Below are positions 37,198 through 48,684 of a stretch of 64,000 bases of DNA, one piece after another (the stretch's first letter is position 1; each line of letters begins with the position of its first letter). The notes beneath the pieces are model-generated. The model was not told where the DNA came from. It saw nothing but the letters and a program-made list of their open reading frames with translations, and did not search any database. This DNA is from Alnus glutinosa (lineage: Eukaryota; Streptophyta; Magnoliopsida; Fagales; Betulaceae), in assembly GCF_958979055.1 (NCBI RefSeq), contig NC_084895.1, forward strand, positions 544,001 to 608,000. Direction: 5' to 3'. A program made the position numbers and the translations under genes.

Positions 37198-38589
37198 GCT
37201 TGTTGAACCTAAATTTTTTAAATTAAATTACAACCCCATAAGATACAATCAAACTATCAACCAAAAAAAAAAAAAAAAATCATCAGAGTCTAACAAGTAA
37301 CAATCACAATCTAAAAAAAAAAAAGCCAAAAAAAACAAGAGTCTATATAATACTAAACTAAAAATAATAATATGAAAAACTAAAAACTTCAAAACTAACA
37401 TCATTCATAATTTCATATATAACCCAAAACCAAAAAATATTATGAAAATTTGAATAGAGAAATTACCTTGTAGACAAGAGTCACAAGATCAGCACAAGTA
37501 TAGTAGAGAAGCAATGCCCAACTTCCACACTTCACAGTTTCTGAGTTTCGCACTTTCACTTCAGCTTCTTTTTCCACCACAGGTCCACAGCCACAAACAC
37601 CACTCACGGTAATGAAAAATGTGACGACCCGTTTTTTTTTTTTTTTTTTTTTTTTTGAAAACATACAAACGGATCTTCACAGTGGCACGACTACACGTCG
37701 CTCAGCCAACATATGGCACATGCCCCATAACATGCACCTGATAATCAGAGTTGCATCTAATAGCGGAATATAATAATCAATGTGCAGTGGAACACATATC
37801 ATAAGCGGAAATACATCTAATACATAATAGATAATTACAACAAGAGTCATTTACAAGTCTATCTATTTAAGGCTTATAAAACATATTACACTAATTACAT
37901 ACTAAAATACAGGCTCAACCAAAGACATATGCCACATAGGACACGAGCCATAAATAAAATACCCAAAATACAGATTACCTATGAGTCTGTGGCTTATGAC
38001 TGTCACGATATGCTCCAATCATAGCATCCCATACGCTAGGTGGACGAGTCAATATCTATATCCGTAAAACCTGCAACCAAAATATCAATGTCTGTACGGT
38101 TGCAGGGGTTGCCGCATCCGTACAGGTGGAATTATGAGCCCACCGCCTTAGCATAAATAATTACACTAAGACCTCAGAGGTATACTATTCACTGAGTTTT
38201 CTCAAAGAACCAACTTTTCCCTTTTTAGTCGTGAGTACACTATAACAGCCACCAATTTATAAACTTTTGTTTGAAAACCCCCATAGCTGATATAGCAAAC
38301 ACCGACTAATATAAACCATTTTAAGCATACTACGCAGCTGAGCACATACGTAGAGGTTTCATTGTTGGAAACAACTACATGCATCCTCACCTACTATATT
38401 ACTTTTGATTTAGTAAGACTTAGAAAACAATGGCATTTAAATCATGCAACCATCCGATAGAAATATACATAAGTTCTTTTCCATTGAGACTCTTATGCAT
38501 ACCAATACGTCTAGCATAAAACTACTATATATCATAATATGAAAACAATTCAATTATCATGAAACAAATGCTATGCATGCTTGTCGTTC

Positions 38590-38826
38590 GTTTGCCTAAG
38601 GGAATTGAACCCCGGTCTTGCTCGATGCCTAAGGGAATTGAACCCCGGTCTTATTCGTTTGCCTAAGGGAATTGAACCCCGGTCTTGCTCAATGCCTAAG
38701 GGAATTGAACCCCGGTCTTGCTCGATGCCTAAGGGAATTGAACCCCGGTCTTATTCGTTTGCCTAAGGGAATTGAACCCCGGTCTTATTCGTATGCCTAA
38801 GGGAATTGAACCCCGGTCTTGTTCGT
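38590..38826. repeat. Seven tandem 33-34 bp repeats inside the solo LTR
   Basis: The unit GCCTAAGGGAATTGAACCCC followed by GGTCTT and a variable 7-8 bases (GCTCGAT, ATTCGTTT, GCTCAAT) repeats from 38594, 38627, 38661, 38694, 38727, 38761 and 38795. On the minus strand each unit holds GGTTCAATTCCC, which fits the Pol III B-box pattern GWTCRANNC. The open frame across the array (repeating 'KGIEPRS') is a by-product of the repeat. Confidence 0.95.
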
Positions 38827-40090
38827 GTCATGCTTAATGCTCATGCTCAAATACTATACATTTAATTTCATAGACATGCCTTTAACTCATGCTTTATTCA
38901 TAAGACATAAATAGTTCAACATATCATTTTCTCAAACAATTTGCATAACTTAAGTTTCCAACTGCAGCAGACTATAAAACACTTCAAATCAAATCTCAAT
39001 ACGTCAAACATATTTCATACTCATATCTTAAATCATCTTAAATCACATAAACATTATTGTCATATTTCAACATAATTAAAACTACTCAAAACATCCAAAA
39101 CATATAATTAATATTTGACTCACATTTAGCTCTTAAATAGCTCTTAAATTGCTCAAGAGCTAACCCATGAAAAACCCATAATATTTATAGGGTTTCCAAA
39201 TATTTACCCATAGTCCCAGACACTAGCTAAACTCAAGTAACACTAACCCAAAGTATTTACTAAGGGTTAGATATTAAAATCACTATTTAATTATTTACTT
39301 ATAATATTAATTACTAACCCGTAATTAATTCCACTAGCCCATACATTATTTTCACTAACACTTTATAATAATATTAGCCCTAAATTATATTCATTAATTT
39401 CTAGATTATTTCTCACTAACATTTTCCCAATATCATTAACTCTAATATTATGTTCATAAATCTTTTTACATCAATTACTAACATATTTACATAATTTAAC
39501 TATCTAAATTTTAATCACTTAAAACTCCCAAATTAATTTAACCCATCAAATTAGGGTTTCCAAAATTAACCCATAATTTATAAAATACTAACTTAATCAT
39601 AACAAATATTAATCTCACTAGCATAAACACTAATATATTTAAAATAACATTAATCCATAAATTATGAATTAAAGGAACTTACCCAAAAATTTACCCAAAT
39701 AATACCCGGTATTTGGGGAATCTTTGCATGCTCCAAATAACACAAAGCCTAAAAAAAACACTATATCAAACTCATATTTGTTAGATTTAATCAAAAATCT
39801 CAAAATATGAAATTAGTTATTTACCTCAAAACGATCGGTAGAAACGTAGATCGAACTTCGTAAATCACGTTACCGAATTCGAATTTGAGTTTGGACGGTT
39901 AGATCTTCATAGATCAAAGGTTTTCTACTAAAAAAATCCAACCCCACTCTTTTTCCTTTCTCACTCTCGGATCTGATGGCCTTTCCTTCCATTTTTCTTG
40001 TTTTTTTTATTGCTTTTATTTTTTTGTGAAGGGCCAAGTGGCCCTTCACCTTTTCTTTTCAGCATGTGGGGCGCAGGTCGCCCCATATGT

Positions 40091-40093
<3 letters not shown>

Positions 40094-40157
<64 letters not shown>
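40094..40157. repeat. (TA)n microsatellite in the solo LTR
   Basis: About 32 uninterrupted AT dinucleotides, followed by a T-rich tract to about 40370. Confidence 0.95.
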
Positions 40158-40160
<3 letters not shown>

Positions 40161-41965
40161 ATTTATTTACTTCTTTCTTCCTTTGACTTTTCTTTTCTTT
40201 TCTTTTTAATTATTTTACTTTTCTTCTTCTTCTTTTTTTTGTTCAACCGATTCATTTTTCTTTTCTTTTTCTTTTTTATTTCTTTTTCTTATTTCATTTT
40301 CTTTTCTTATTTTATTCTTATTGTCTTTTTTTTTCAATTTTTTTTTTCTTTCTATTTTCTATTTTCTTTGGACTTTAAAACTATTCCTTTCCATTTTCAA
40401 TGACACTAAAATAATTTTAATATATTATTTACTTAAATTTTGATAGTCTAATTATTAAATAATGTCTCGGACATTACAAAAAAAAGTTATTAGTAGCTTC
40501 TGAATCTGATGACTCTGATTTCTGCATGAAAAAGTTAAACAGCCAATGAATATGGGGTTTGCACATTTCCCAAAAAAACATAATAAAGGTGATATGCGTC
40601 AGATAATGGACTAACAAGCATTAAACTTAAATAAGTATAACCAAGGTATATCTTGAACTCTATGATTAGGACTTTTACACCACAGGCCTCGAGAGCTGAA
40701 AGAAAATCCATAATCCAACAAGAGTTTGGAGCAAGCAAAATCCAAAATCCTAACCAACTCAAAAGAAAATGCCAATTGAATGAACGACAGAAGAAGGCCA
40801 GAAGGGAATGAATACTTTGCATTGCTACATGATTTATCGTTTGGAATTCTGGAAAATCTGAACCTACTAACCGTCATCACCTAATTTGCATTAATTTTAG
40901 CTTATTTTAAACCTGAAGATCCTTTCAGTTGCTCAGAGAAACAATCAAGATTTTATTTTTCTTACATTTTCTCACCGACCAAACAGTATGTTGATCACAA
41001 CCAATATAACCAAAAGAACTACCAAATCAGATCTCTCTCTCTCTCTCTCTGGTTGAACCCATTTTATTCTAAAAAATAGACAATTAATTTTCGTTTCTTT
41101 TCCTCAATTTTCCCAAAAGCCAAACAGAGCCTAACAAATTTCCATAACTCATAAGATATACGTTAAAACCTACAGTAACCAAACAGCGGCAATGCATTTT
41201 CATTTTTCAACTTCCATAAGCCCTAAAATTCGGTGAAATTACCACAGGAAAATGATATTCAAATCACCAAACGCAAATCCAAAACCCTAGAAAGTTCCAA
41301 AAATGATCACACAAATCCTGAAATTGCAAGAACTTTCTGGGTAAAACCTTAAAAGGCAGAAAATTTCAACAACAAAAATCCGCAAAGAAACCCCCCTCAT
41401 ATCAGGATCATATCCAAGAATTAGCATAAAAACCCTAAATAATAAAGAGCCAAGAAAGTTAGTGCTCTTACATTGTAAAGAAAAACGATAAAAACCGAGA
41501 GGCAAATCCTCGGTTATTTTCCCTACTATACCGACACCAGTCGGCAGTCACCGGCAGACTGGCAGTGGCGCAGTGCAGCTGTGCAGGCTTTTTTTTTTCG
41601 TTTGTTCGTTCGTTCGTTCTTTTTTTGTGTTTTTCGTTCGTTCTTTTAGTTCTTTGTCTAAGAGCTTTTACAGGTTTTTTTCCTTTTTTTTTTCTTCTTC
41701 TATCATTTCATTTCTTAAGCCGTGCGTGCTTGAGGTGCTACAGGGCAGCAGGTGAGATGGACTGAAACTGAAAGTCTGAATCGACTGATGGAGTGTCTTG
41801 GACAACGGACTCCTCACTTCTGATAGACTGCTAAGTGCTAATAGAAGGCTAGAGTAGAGGATAATAGACGGAAGAACCGAAGAACTAAGAAGCAATGAAC
41901 TGATTTTGGTATTCAATGCTGTGGGCCCCTAAAAAAAAAAAATGGCTACTGGATAGTGATGGTGG

Positions 41966-42173
41966 CAGGGACGGAGGGAGGGGGGGGCTGGCAGGGGCCA
42001 TGGCCCCCCCCCCAAATTTCCTAAAAAAAAAAAATTTAAGGTGAGAAAAAAAAAATAATCTAAAAAAATTAAAAAATTTAAGGTAAAAAAAAAATTTAGC
42101 TTACTTGGCCCCTACCCAAAAAAATTTTTTGGCCATTGGCCCCTGCCCATAAGAACTTCTGGCTCCGTCCCTG
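41966..42173. mobile_element. 208-bp hAT MITE nested near the right end of the large hAT
   Basis: It begins CAGGGACGGAGGGAGG and ends TTCTGGCTCCGTCCCTG. A perfect 8-bp duplication GATGGTGG is found at 41958-41965 and 42174-42181. Its termini belong to the same CAG-GG-CGGA group as the larger elements. It landed 37 bases inside the host element's right terminus. Confidence 0.92.
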
Positions 42174-42378
42174 GATGGTGGCCTCGGTGGATAGTGATAG
42201 TCCGCCCCTGAAGTCAAAAATAACCTCTAATATACCAGAATATATTGCATAATAGAACTGTATCTTCCTGGAATAAAATAATTAATGTCCATCAAAGAAG
42301 GAAAGGAAAAAAGCCATTCAAATAATACATAGCCGTTGCCCTCATGCAGAAAAGGAAGATCAAAGACTATCATAACTG

Positions 42379-42700
42379 TTGCCTTCAAGCAGAATACATA
42401 GCTGTTGCCTTGTTCTTGAAAATGTGGCCTCGCGTGAAGAAGAAAAAGTTGATAATGAGGATGAGGAGGTTCATCGGAGAATTATGGATTTTTTGGTAGA
42501 TTGGTTTCTCTGTGAAGAAGAGAAGAAGAGCATGGGTTGGGACAAACTCACCTCGTTGGATTCATGTTCGGCCACTTCCTCCGTTAGGGCGCATATCATT
42601 AAGCTAGTGACAAATACACAAGTTGTCAAACGCCAAACAGCTCTACTGACACAACACCGGTAGATGTGCTCAACCTAAAGGAGAGAAATATCAGATAGAT
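42379..42700. other. Scrambled segment beside the exchanger fragment
   Basis: An open frame on the plus strand (42379-42663) is not recognisable as a family. At 42565-42600 the segment joins two short pieces that flank the exchanger fragment further right (see findings). I regard the region as rearranged gene debris. Confidence 0.4.
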
Positions 42701-42717
42701 TGCTATGAGGCCAACTC

Positions 42718-43080
42718 CTAACATCTTGTAGGGCGCATATCATTCCTTGGTATTACAACAAGTGACCAAGTAAGTCCCATCATTAGAAATCCCATAGTAA
42801 GAAACAGGCTACTATCTGTGGGAATTGTGTATGATTCAAGTCTGTTATACCAGGCTCCAAGCAGCATTGATATCCCGAAACCAGCAAGCGTGTTGAACAT
42901 AGGCCCTGCAAAGCATCCTGACATGGCAATCTGCACTCCATCTCCACCATTCATTGCTAGTGCAACATTTGACATCAAATCACCCCTTGAATTTCCCCAT
43001 GCCAATACAGTTACTCCAAGAATTGATGGGTTAGTTTCCAAAACAGAGTGTTCGGCCACTTCCTCTGTTTTAACTTCCAT
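42718..43080 (-). pseudogene. Cation/calcium exchanger (CCX, Na/Ca exchanger superfamily) fragment
   Basis: The minus-strand translation has [55 protein letters not shown] and IPRNDMRP. This is the conserved C-terminal alpha-repeat and following helices of plant CCX antiporters. Only about 110 of the roughly 550-650 residues expected for the family are present. The frame ends at a stop just after NDMRPT, and the upstream sequence is not CCX. The fragment is therefore non-functional as an exchanger. Confidence 0.85.
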
Positions 43081-43225
43081 AAACAGAGTAAAACAGAGTA
43101 TATGGCTGAACCTCCAAACTCATATGAAAAGTACATGAAAACAGCGGTAAGAACTGATAAATATCGTACTGAACTAGCCATTTCTATGAAGTTTGAGATC
43201 GAGAGAGAAAATGGCTAGCTTACAA

Positions 43226-43652
43226 CTACACAGAAGGTTGGAGGAAATTAAACCAACTTGTTTTGAGTTGTCCTTTTGCTAGTTCTCTGTTTCCACTGGT
43301 GAGCAGAGATCTTTCCTTGAGAGGTGCTGTGGGTCTTGCCTTTTCTGTTTTGAAGAGTGATGGTGATTGGCCTTGCTTGTCGTTGGGAGAACACATTGAA
43401 TATATGGCTGTATATTTTCTCCTTCTTTTTTGAGTCTGCAGGATATGTGGCATTTCTATGATGATCCCAGCATTAGTGGCAGTAGATTCTACAGCATGAT
43501 TTGTGGTGATTGCATAGGTGTCTTTGGCTGAGTGTGCATGATATGCAGCATAGATGTCATGTTGAGAGGCTGCATGATCTTTGGGAATTGCCGTGGTGAT
43601 ACGTGTGGTAGCTAGGCTAGTATCACTAACCTTTTTTTTTTTTCCTTTTTTT
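43226..43652 (-). other. Open frame of unknown origin between two gene fragments
   Basis: The minus-strand frame continues from the transporter fragment through a lysine-rich stretch created by the T-run at 43632-43650. It then reads SDTSLATTRITTAIPKDH and similar. I do not recognise it. It is probably non-coding DNA read through by chance, or part of a chimeric captured transcript. Confidence 0.3.
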
Positions 43653-43805
43653 GAGATACCCAGCCATTGCAATGAGGGTAGCAAACCACGTAAGGGTATT
43701 CCAGGCAACTAATTCGGCTAAGCACTCCTTCCATGTCACAACCCCAGACACCAGGAGGATTGATAATCCAAGAATGGCAGCAGTGACGGCATCCACATCC
43801 ACAAC
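43653..43805 (-). pseudogene. Plastid dicarboxylate transporter (DiT/DASS family) fragment
   Basis: The minus-strand translation contains DAVTAAILGLSILLVSGVV, TWKECLAELVAWNTLTWFA and LIAMAGYL. This is a conserved block of the chloroplast 2-oxoglutarate/malate (dicarboxylate) transporters. The next expected residues are replaced by a lysine-rich T-run translation, so only about 50 of some 550 residues are represented. It looks like one exon-sized piece placed beside the exchanger fragment. No functional product is expected. Confidence 0.85.
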
Positions 43806-44219
43806 ATCATGAGGTCAAATTCTTGGCGCCTCTACAAATCTCGGCGAATGTGTTGAAGAAGTGCCAGACTTGGATGAGACGGACGGTGAAGGTGGAAAAT
43901 ACTGTGGACGTCGTCGCTGACGTTCTGTCGGACTCCGGACTTGGATGAAACGGACGGTGGAGATCCAACGACGTCTACGTGATGGAGCAGGTCCAAGTTA
44001 AGAGGTCGAAGGTGGTATGGTTTTTGTTTTTAGTTTTTTTTAGAGTTCTGAGGGGCATAAAGGGAAAAAATGCTGAAGTAAATCACGTAAGAGACACGTG
44101 ATTTCTTTTTTGAATCTTTTATCTTCTTATGTCATTTCTTTGGTTTAGGTCCTACTTTCTTTTCTTCTTTCTTTTATTGGATCCAACTTCCATCCAACTT
44201 CCAACTACCATTTGGAAGT

Positions 44220-45063
44220 TGGAATTTTAAACTACCACATGGGTCTGTTGTTGAACACAAAATGATAATGTTTTTCACTTAAAAAAATTTGTAAAACTTA
44301 AACTTAATAATAAAAATTTTATTAAAACTTAAAAATTATAAAAATAATAATAATTAAAAACCAAAAATAAAAAAACTTAAAAAAACAAAAAGGGGTGGCT
44401 GGCCACCCCGTTATTGGCCAAGGGGGTGGCGCCAATCTGGGGTGGACGAATCACCCCAGTCGGCTTTGGGGGTGGTCAAGCCATCCTTAAATGGCCAAAA
44501 AAAAGAAGAAAAAGTTAGGGTTTTGGGGGGTGGCCAGACCACCCCCAAAGGCCTTGAAGGTGGCTCGGCCACCCCAGATCGGTCGTATGGGGTGGTCAAA
44601 ACAACCCCCAAGCCCTTGAGGGTGGTTCGGCCACCCCCAAAAAGCTAAAAAAACAAAAAACAAAAAAAGGTTTGGGCTTTGGAGTTGGCCGAACCACCCC
44701 TAAAGGCTTGGGGGTGGTTTCAACCATCCCATACGGCCGATCTTGGGGTGGTCCGGCCACCCCCCAAAATCCTAACTTTTTTTTTTGTTTGTTTTTTTGG
44801 CTTTTTAGGGGTGGCCGGACCACCCCCAAAGCCGACTGGGGTGGACGATCCACCCCAGATCAGCCAAGGGGGTGGCTCTAGGGCAACGTCGGCCACCCTT
44901 TTTGTTTTTTTAGGTTTTTAATTATTATTATTTTTATAATTTTTAAGTTTTAATAAAAATTTTATTATTTAGTTTAAGTTCTGTAAATTTTTTTAAGTGG
45001 AAAACAATACAAAATGGTATCATTTTTCACTACAGCATCCATACGATAGTTTTTAAACTACCG
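44220..45063. mobile_element. Large foldback element with GC-rich GGGTGGC core
   Basis: The outer arms mirror each other ('tttttcacttaaaaaaattt' against 'aaatttttttaagtggaaaa', then 'taataaaaattttattaaaa' on both sides). Between A/T-rich arms, 44393-44900 is a series of GGGGTGGC and GCCACCCC words separated by 'aaaaaaaga' and 'ttttttgttt' spacers. Frames across this core exist in both directions but only echo the repeat. Exact termini and target duplication are unresolved. Confidence 0.7.
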
Positions 45064-46731
45064 CACTGACGCCGAAACAGAATAGCGATTATTCTGTAGG
45101 CTAATCAACAAGTAATTTGCAAGGAAGAAACAAGAAAATCACCCAAAAACAAAGAGAAAACTTTGAATTTTGATAATTAATCAATAACAATAATCTGCTG
45201 AAAAACGCCCACAATCGAGCTTAAATAGCTGAAAATTAGGTTTAGGAGAATTTTTGCCAAAAATAGCAAAATCTCGAAAACCCTAATAAAACGAAATACG
45301 TAATAAAATAAGTATTCTGTCGAAAATCTGGCCCAAATCGGGCTCAGAATCACCTCCTAAACAATAAACGAAAAGTTACCATAAATGAAAAAAATATCTA
45401 AAATTAGGGTTTTGACAAGGAAAACAGCGGATTTTGGGGCTCGAAACGAGGCGCACCTAGCGAAGCTGGTGGCCACGACGTGCGCGCCGAAGAGAGCTTA
45501 CCGAATTGGGGTCATATGCGCGAAACGGATACTCGTAGCCAAAATTATGGCCAAATTACTGCAACGCACTCGAAAATTGCTCCAATTAGGCCAAATTACG
45601 ATTTCTTGCCAATTTTGCGCTGATCCGCCTGCTCCAGGTATTTCAGCGCCATTATTGTGCAATCTGACAGCTCAGCGTCATCATACTCGGATCCTCCTGC
45701 ATCACGCACGGAAGCTGAATCCTCTTTTCGGTTGCGGTACCTTTTTCTTTTTTTTTCTTTTTTTTGAAATGGTACCTTTTTCTTTTTGTTCTTCTTTATA
45801 GGTTTACGCAAGTCTTCTCCAGCAACCAACCTTTTTTGTTTTTTCTTTTGTCAATTGGGCAAAATTTGGACTTACATCATCATTCTTATTTTCTTTATTC
45901 CCTTGTGGACTATATTTGTTAAAACTCTTGAATACCTACAAAAGACTAAGAAACCTCCAGCATAACTTTTATACAATCTTTTCTCACATTGCATGAGTCT
46001 CACATGTGAAACCTACATGCATGGACTCAAACAATGTAAGAGAAGTTGTGTGGAAGGGGTTGTACAACTCTTACATAATTTTTGCACAACTTGATAACTC
46101 TAATTACTCTTTTTTTTTTTCTTTATTTATTTATTATTATTGTTATTATTATTATTATTATTATTTTTTATAATCGACCATTAAATTTATTTTTCTACAT
46201 GTAAGTCCTAAATATTTAATAATAGATCCTAAAAAAAAAGTTATTAGAATTGTACAACAAACATTACTCCTTACAAAAACATAAAATCAACACAATAAAA
46301 CTAAATAAAATTTAAAATAATCTTAACAAAGTATAAATTAAGCGTATAAAAAGCACACAATAACGTGCACATCACAAAGACAAACAGGAGTTTTCTATTT
46401 TTTCCTGCTTGTTGGGTACTGGTTTGAGAAGGAACTACAGCTACCATTCTTTTTCTACAGCAAGGACCGAGAGAGGAGGGAAGTTCTTCTTTCCTGTTTT
46501 AGGTTTAGACCGATGGAGAGATAGCTAGAGGGAAAATGAGAGGTTTTTCCTGCTCTGTTTAGCACTGAACTGAGAAGAAAAGTAGAGAATTTTCTGGTTT
46601 TGTTTACAAGGAGCAGTGAAAAAGAGACAAGAGTCTTGGGCTCTATTTATGCACGGTCGAGAGAGGGATAAAGGGTCTGTGAGGAGTTTTTTGTTTCTCT
46701 AACAGAAGCATGAATTGCTACAAACCGAGAG

Positions 46732-46768
<37 letters not shown>

Positions 46769-47240
46769 TTGCAGAGAAAGAAGAAGAAGAGCAGTGCGTG
46801 AAACTAAGGGGGCTGCACCTTCTTATATGGCAATCTCGAATGGTTAGGATCAATTTGGTTGATCTTGATCAACGGTTGGAAGTCCTCTACGTGGGTGGGT
46901 GCTGTCATGCTGAGATCATGAGTTAGAAAATATCAGAGGACAGGTGTTCGGTGATATCTGCAATCTACAATTCTATGGCGATTGAGCGTTGGGTACTGGC
47001 AATCAAGCGCCGTGTGGATCGAGCCCCAGATCTAAGGGTCAATCGTCATTGTGGATTGATCTTCAGTTTTGAAGATCGATTGCCCATTTCTAGATTAGTT
47101 TTTTCTACTTTGTTGTATTCTAAAGTTTAAGGTCAAATATCAATGAATATTTAGTTCTATAAATATTCAAATAATTTTTATATTCTTTTATCATTATCAT
47201 CAAGTTTTAAGTTTTAAGTTTAATTTGAGACATTATATTT
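45064..47240. other. Gene-free spacer, probably decayed LTR material
   Basis: No recognisable coding sequence. A (TTA)n-like run lies near 46130-46165. GC-moderate text at 45400-45750 and 46860-47070 resembles LTR or untranslated DNA, without definable ends. The short open frames match no family. Confidence 0.4.
46737..46765. repeat. (AG)n microsatellite
   Basis: Uninterrupted AG dinucleotide run of about 14 units. Confidence 0.95.
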
Positions 47241-47616
47241 TATGTATTAAAATTTGATGCGCTACATCGAGGAAGGAGTTTCCTAAACAAAATTCCAAAA
47301 CAAAATAAAGATAAAAACAAGCCAAACTCTTTGGTCGGTTCTTCTTCCTCAAGCAAACCTTTTCTTGGGAAAAGAAAAACAAGCCAAACTCTTTGGTTTT
47401 TGCCTCTACTGGTGAAAGCATGCATTAGCCAGTCAAGGTCTCTCCCCCCTCCCCCAATCTTTTATTTATTTATTTTATTTTTTATGATTCAACTACATTA
47501 TTATGCAGAATAATGAATCAGAGCCTAACACTCTAATAAGCACGAGCACATTGCTCGAAATTTGCAACATCACGAAGACTCTAAAGAATTTCTTCAATTC
47601 ATACTCTATTCATAAT

Positions 47617-47850
47617 TTATTTAACCGCTACCTTAACTGACCCATGAGTTGTAAAATTTGTCACTCTACAAAGATGCCTAATTTGCCAAACTTGTCGAGC
47701 AGAAAGAATTATTCGTATATCAGCCACCAATTGTCTGTACCTCATGCACCAATTTGGTCCAATTGCATTGACCGCATTAACCACCTGTGAGGACTCTCCC
47801 TCTAAAATAATATCCTGAATCCTAGGTCGCAACAAAATTCTCCAGCACAT
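47617..47850 (-). pseudogene. RNase H-like (RVT_3) fragment, probably from a LINE
   Basis: The minus-strand frame reads QDIILEGESSQVVNAV, then a spacer, and WQIRHLCRVTNFTTH. This is the plant RVT_3 pattern (ILEGDS..VV.A... and ..HV.RE.N..AH), found at the C-terminus of many plant LINEs and in stand-alone RNase H-like genes. The catalytic Asp of EGDS is changed to Glu and AAH to TTH. Only about 78 residues are present. It is a decayed copy. Confidence 0.7.
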
Positions 47851-48506
47851 AAAGACATTTTATGTGCAAGCTTAGATTTGTGCAATTAATTTAACAACCA
47901 AAACCACTCAAAACTAAAAAAACTCAAATACACCCATATCTTACTTTCACACAAAAGAGAATTAAATATAGATTCCAAACATGAGAATACTAGTTGCTGC
48001 CTCTCTCTACACGAAGCTGTTGGCTTCAGCTCCCCCCATAACCGAATGAGGCTTCAATATATATTGACCAACAAGACTTCACCATTCATCCCATTTCCCC
48101 TTTCCCCTTTCCCCTCTCTCTCAAAAAATAAAAGAAGAAGAAGAAGAAGGTGTGTGTGAGTGTTGTCCCACATCGGAGAGGTACGTAGATTGAGGCGGCC
48201 TTATATATAAACTCATTCCTCTCTTCAAGATATAGGTCATTCTGAAGAGATGTGCTGGATTAAGCTTGTAAGACTGTCTTAATCTGTCTGTAACTTCCTC
48301 TTAAAATTCTTCCGATGTGTCGTGACTTCATTCCATTTCTCCGTTCCCCTTCTCTCTTAAAAAAAAAAAAAAAAAAAAAAAAAAGAAGTTCACTATGAAG
48401 TAAAACGGAATCAAACGTGGATAACCAAAAAAGAACAACCAAGAAGAGGGACCCACCATGTGAAAAGTTTTCACAAGTCACCTTTACACGACATGTATAT
48501 ATATAT

Positions 48507-48647
48507 AGGAAAATTATATTTACACTTCTTGCACACAACAAATACACTCACACAAGACACATTAGGATGAAGCACACACATTGGACCCCACCCTAATGTG
48601 TCTTGTGTGAGTGTAGTTGTTGTGAGGATGATGTGTAAGTATCATTT

Positions 48648-48650
<3 letters not shown>
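48507..48650. mobile_element. Small hairpin MITE next to (TA)n
   Basis: The arms AGGAAAATTATATTTACAC and its near-complement GTGTAAGTATCATTTCCT enclose a second inverted pair, 'acactcacacaagacacatt' and 'aatgtgtcttgtgtgagtgt'. It is bordered by TA-rich sequence on both sides, as expected for an insertion at TA, but the duplication cannot be resolved there. Confidence 0.75.

Positions 48651-48683
<33 letters not shown>
48651..48683. repeat. (TA)n microsatellite
   Basis: TA run directly adjoining the hairpin MITE. Confidence 0.9.

Positions 48684-48684
<1 letters not shown>

Larger units (their letters stand above)
37620..40478. mobile_element. Solo LTR (2859 bp) nested in the hAT 5' region
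   Basis: It begins TGTGACGACCCG and ends CTCGGACATTACA, with TG..CA limits. It is flanked by AAAAA at 37615-37619 and 40479-40483, a 5-bp duplication, although in an A-rich context. No gag or pol is present, so it is a single LTR left after recombination. The long length and the TGTGACGACC start are common in plant Ty3/gypsy LTRs. Inside are seven tandem 33-34 bp units, a (TA)n tract and a T-rich 3' part. Confidence 0.82.
34546..42210 (-). mobile_element. Autonomous-type hAT transposon with intact transposase and nested insertions
   Basis: The left end is CAGTGGTGGACCCAG and the right end is GTCCGCCCCTG, which reads in reverse as CAGGGGCGGAC. A perfect 8-bp duplication AAGTCAAA lies at 34538-34545 and 42211-42218. 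The 7665-bp span contains the 832-residue transposase, a solo LTR (37620-40478) and a small hAT MITE (41966-42173). Removing these nested pieces leaves about 4.6 kb, a usual size for an autonomous hAT. Both nested insertions lie in the transposase 5' region, on the right-hand side, and have their own target duplications. Confidence 0.93.

Noticed and set aside
38590..38826. CRISPR-like array of regularly spaced repeats
   Set aside because: The units are directly tandem with only 7-8 variable bases between them. There are no unique spacers and no cas genes, and the context is a plant LTR.
42379..42663. Acidic, lysine/glutamate-rich open frame as a real small gene
   Set aside because: It runs through the end-to-start joint of exchanger sequence and has no homologue that I recognise, so it is rearranged debris.
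44400..44920. Overlapping open frames on both strands with proline/glycine-rich products
   Set aside because: They are translations of the GGGTGGC/GCCACCC inverted repeat. Both strands are open because of the palindromic composition, and there is no family match.
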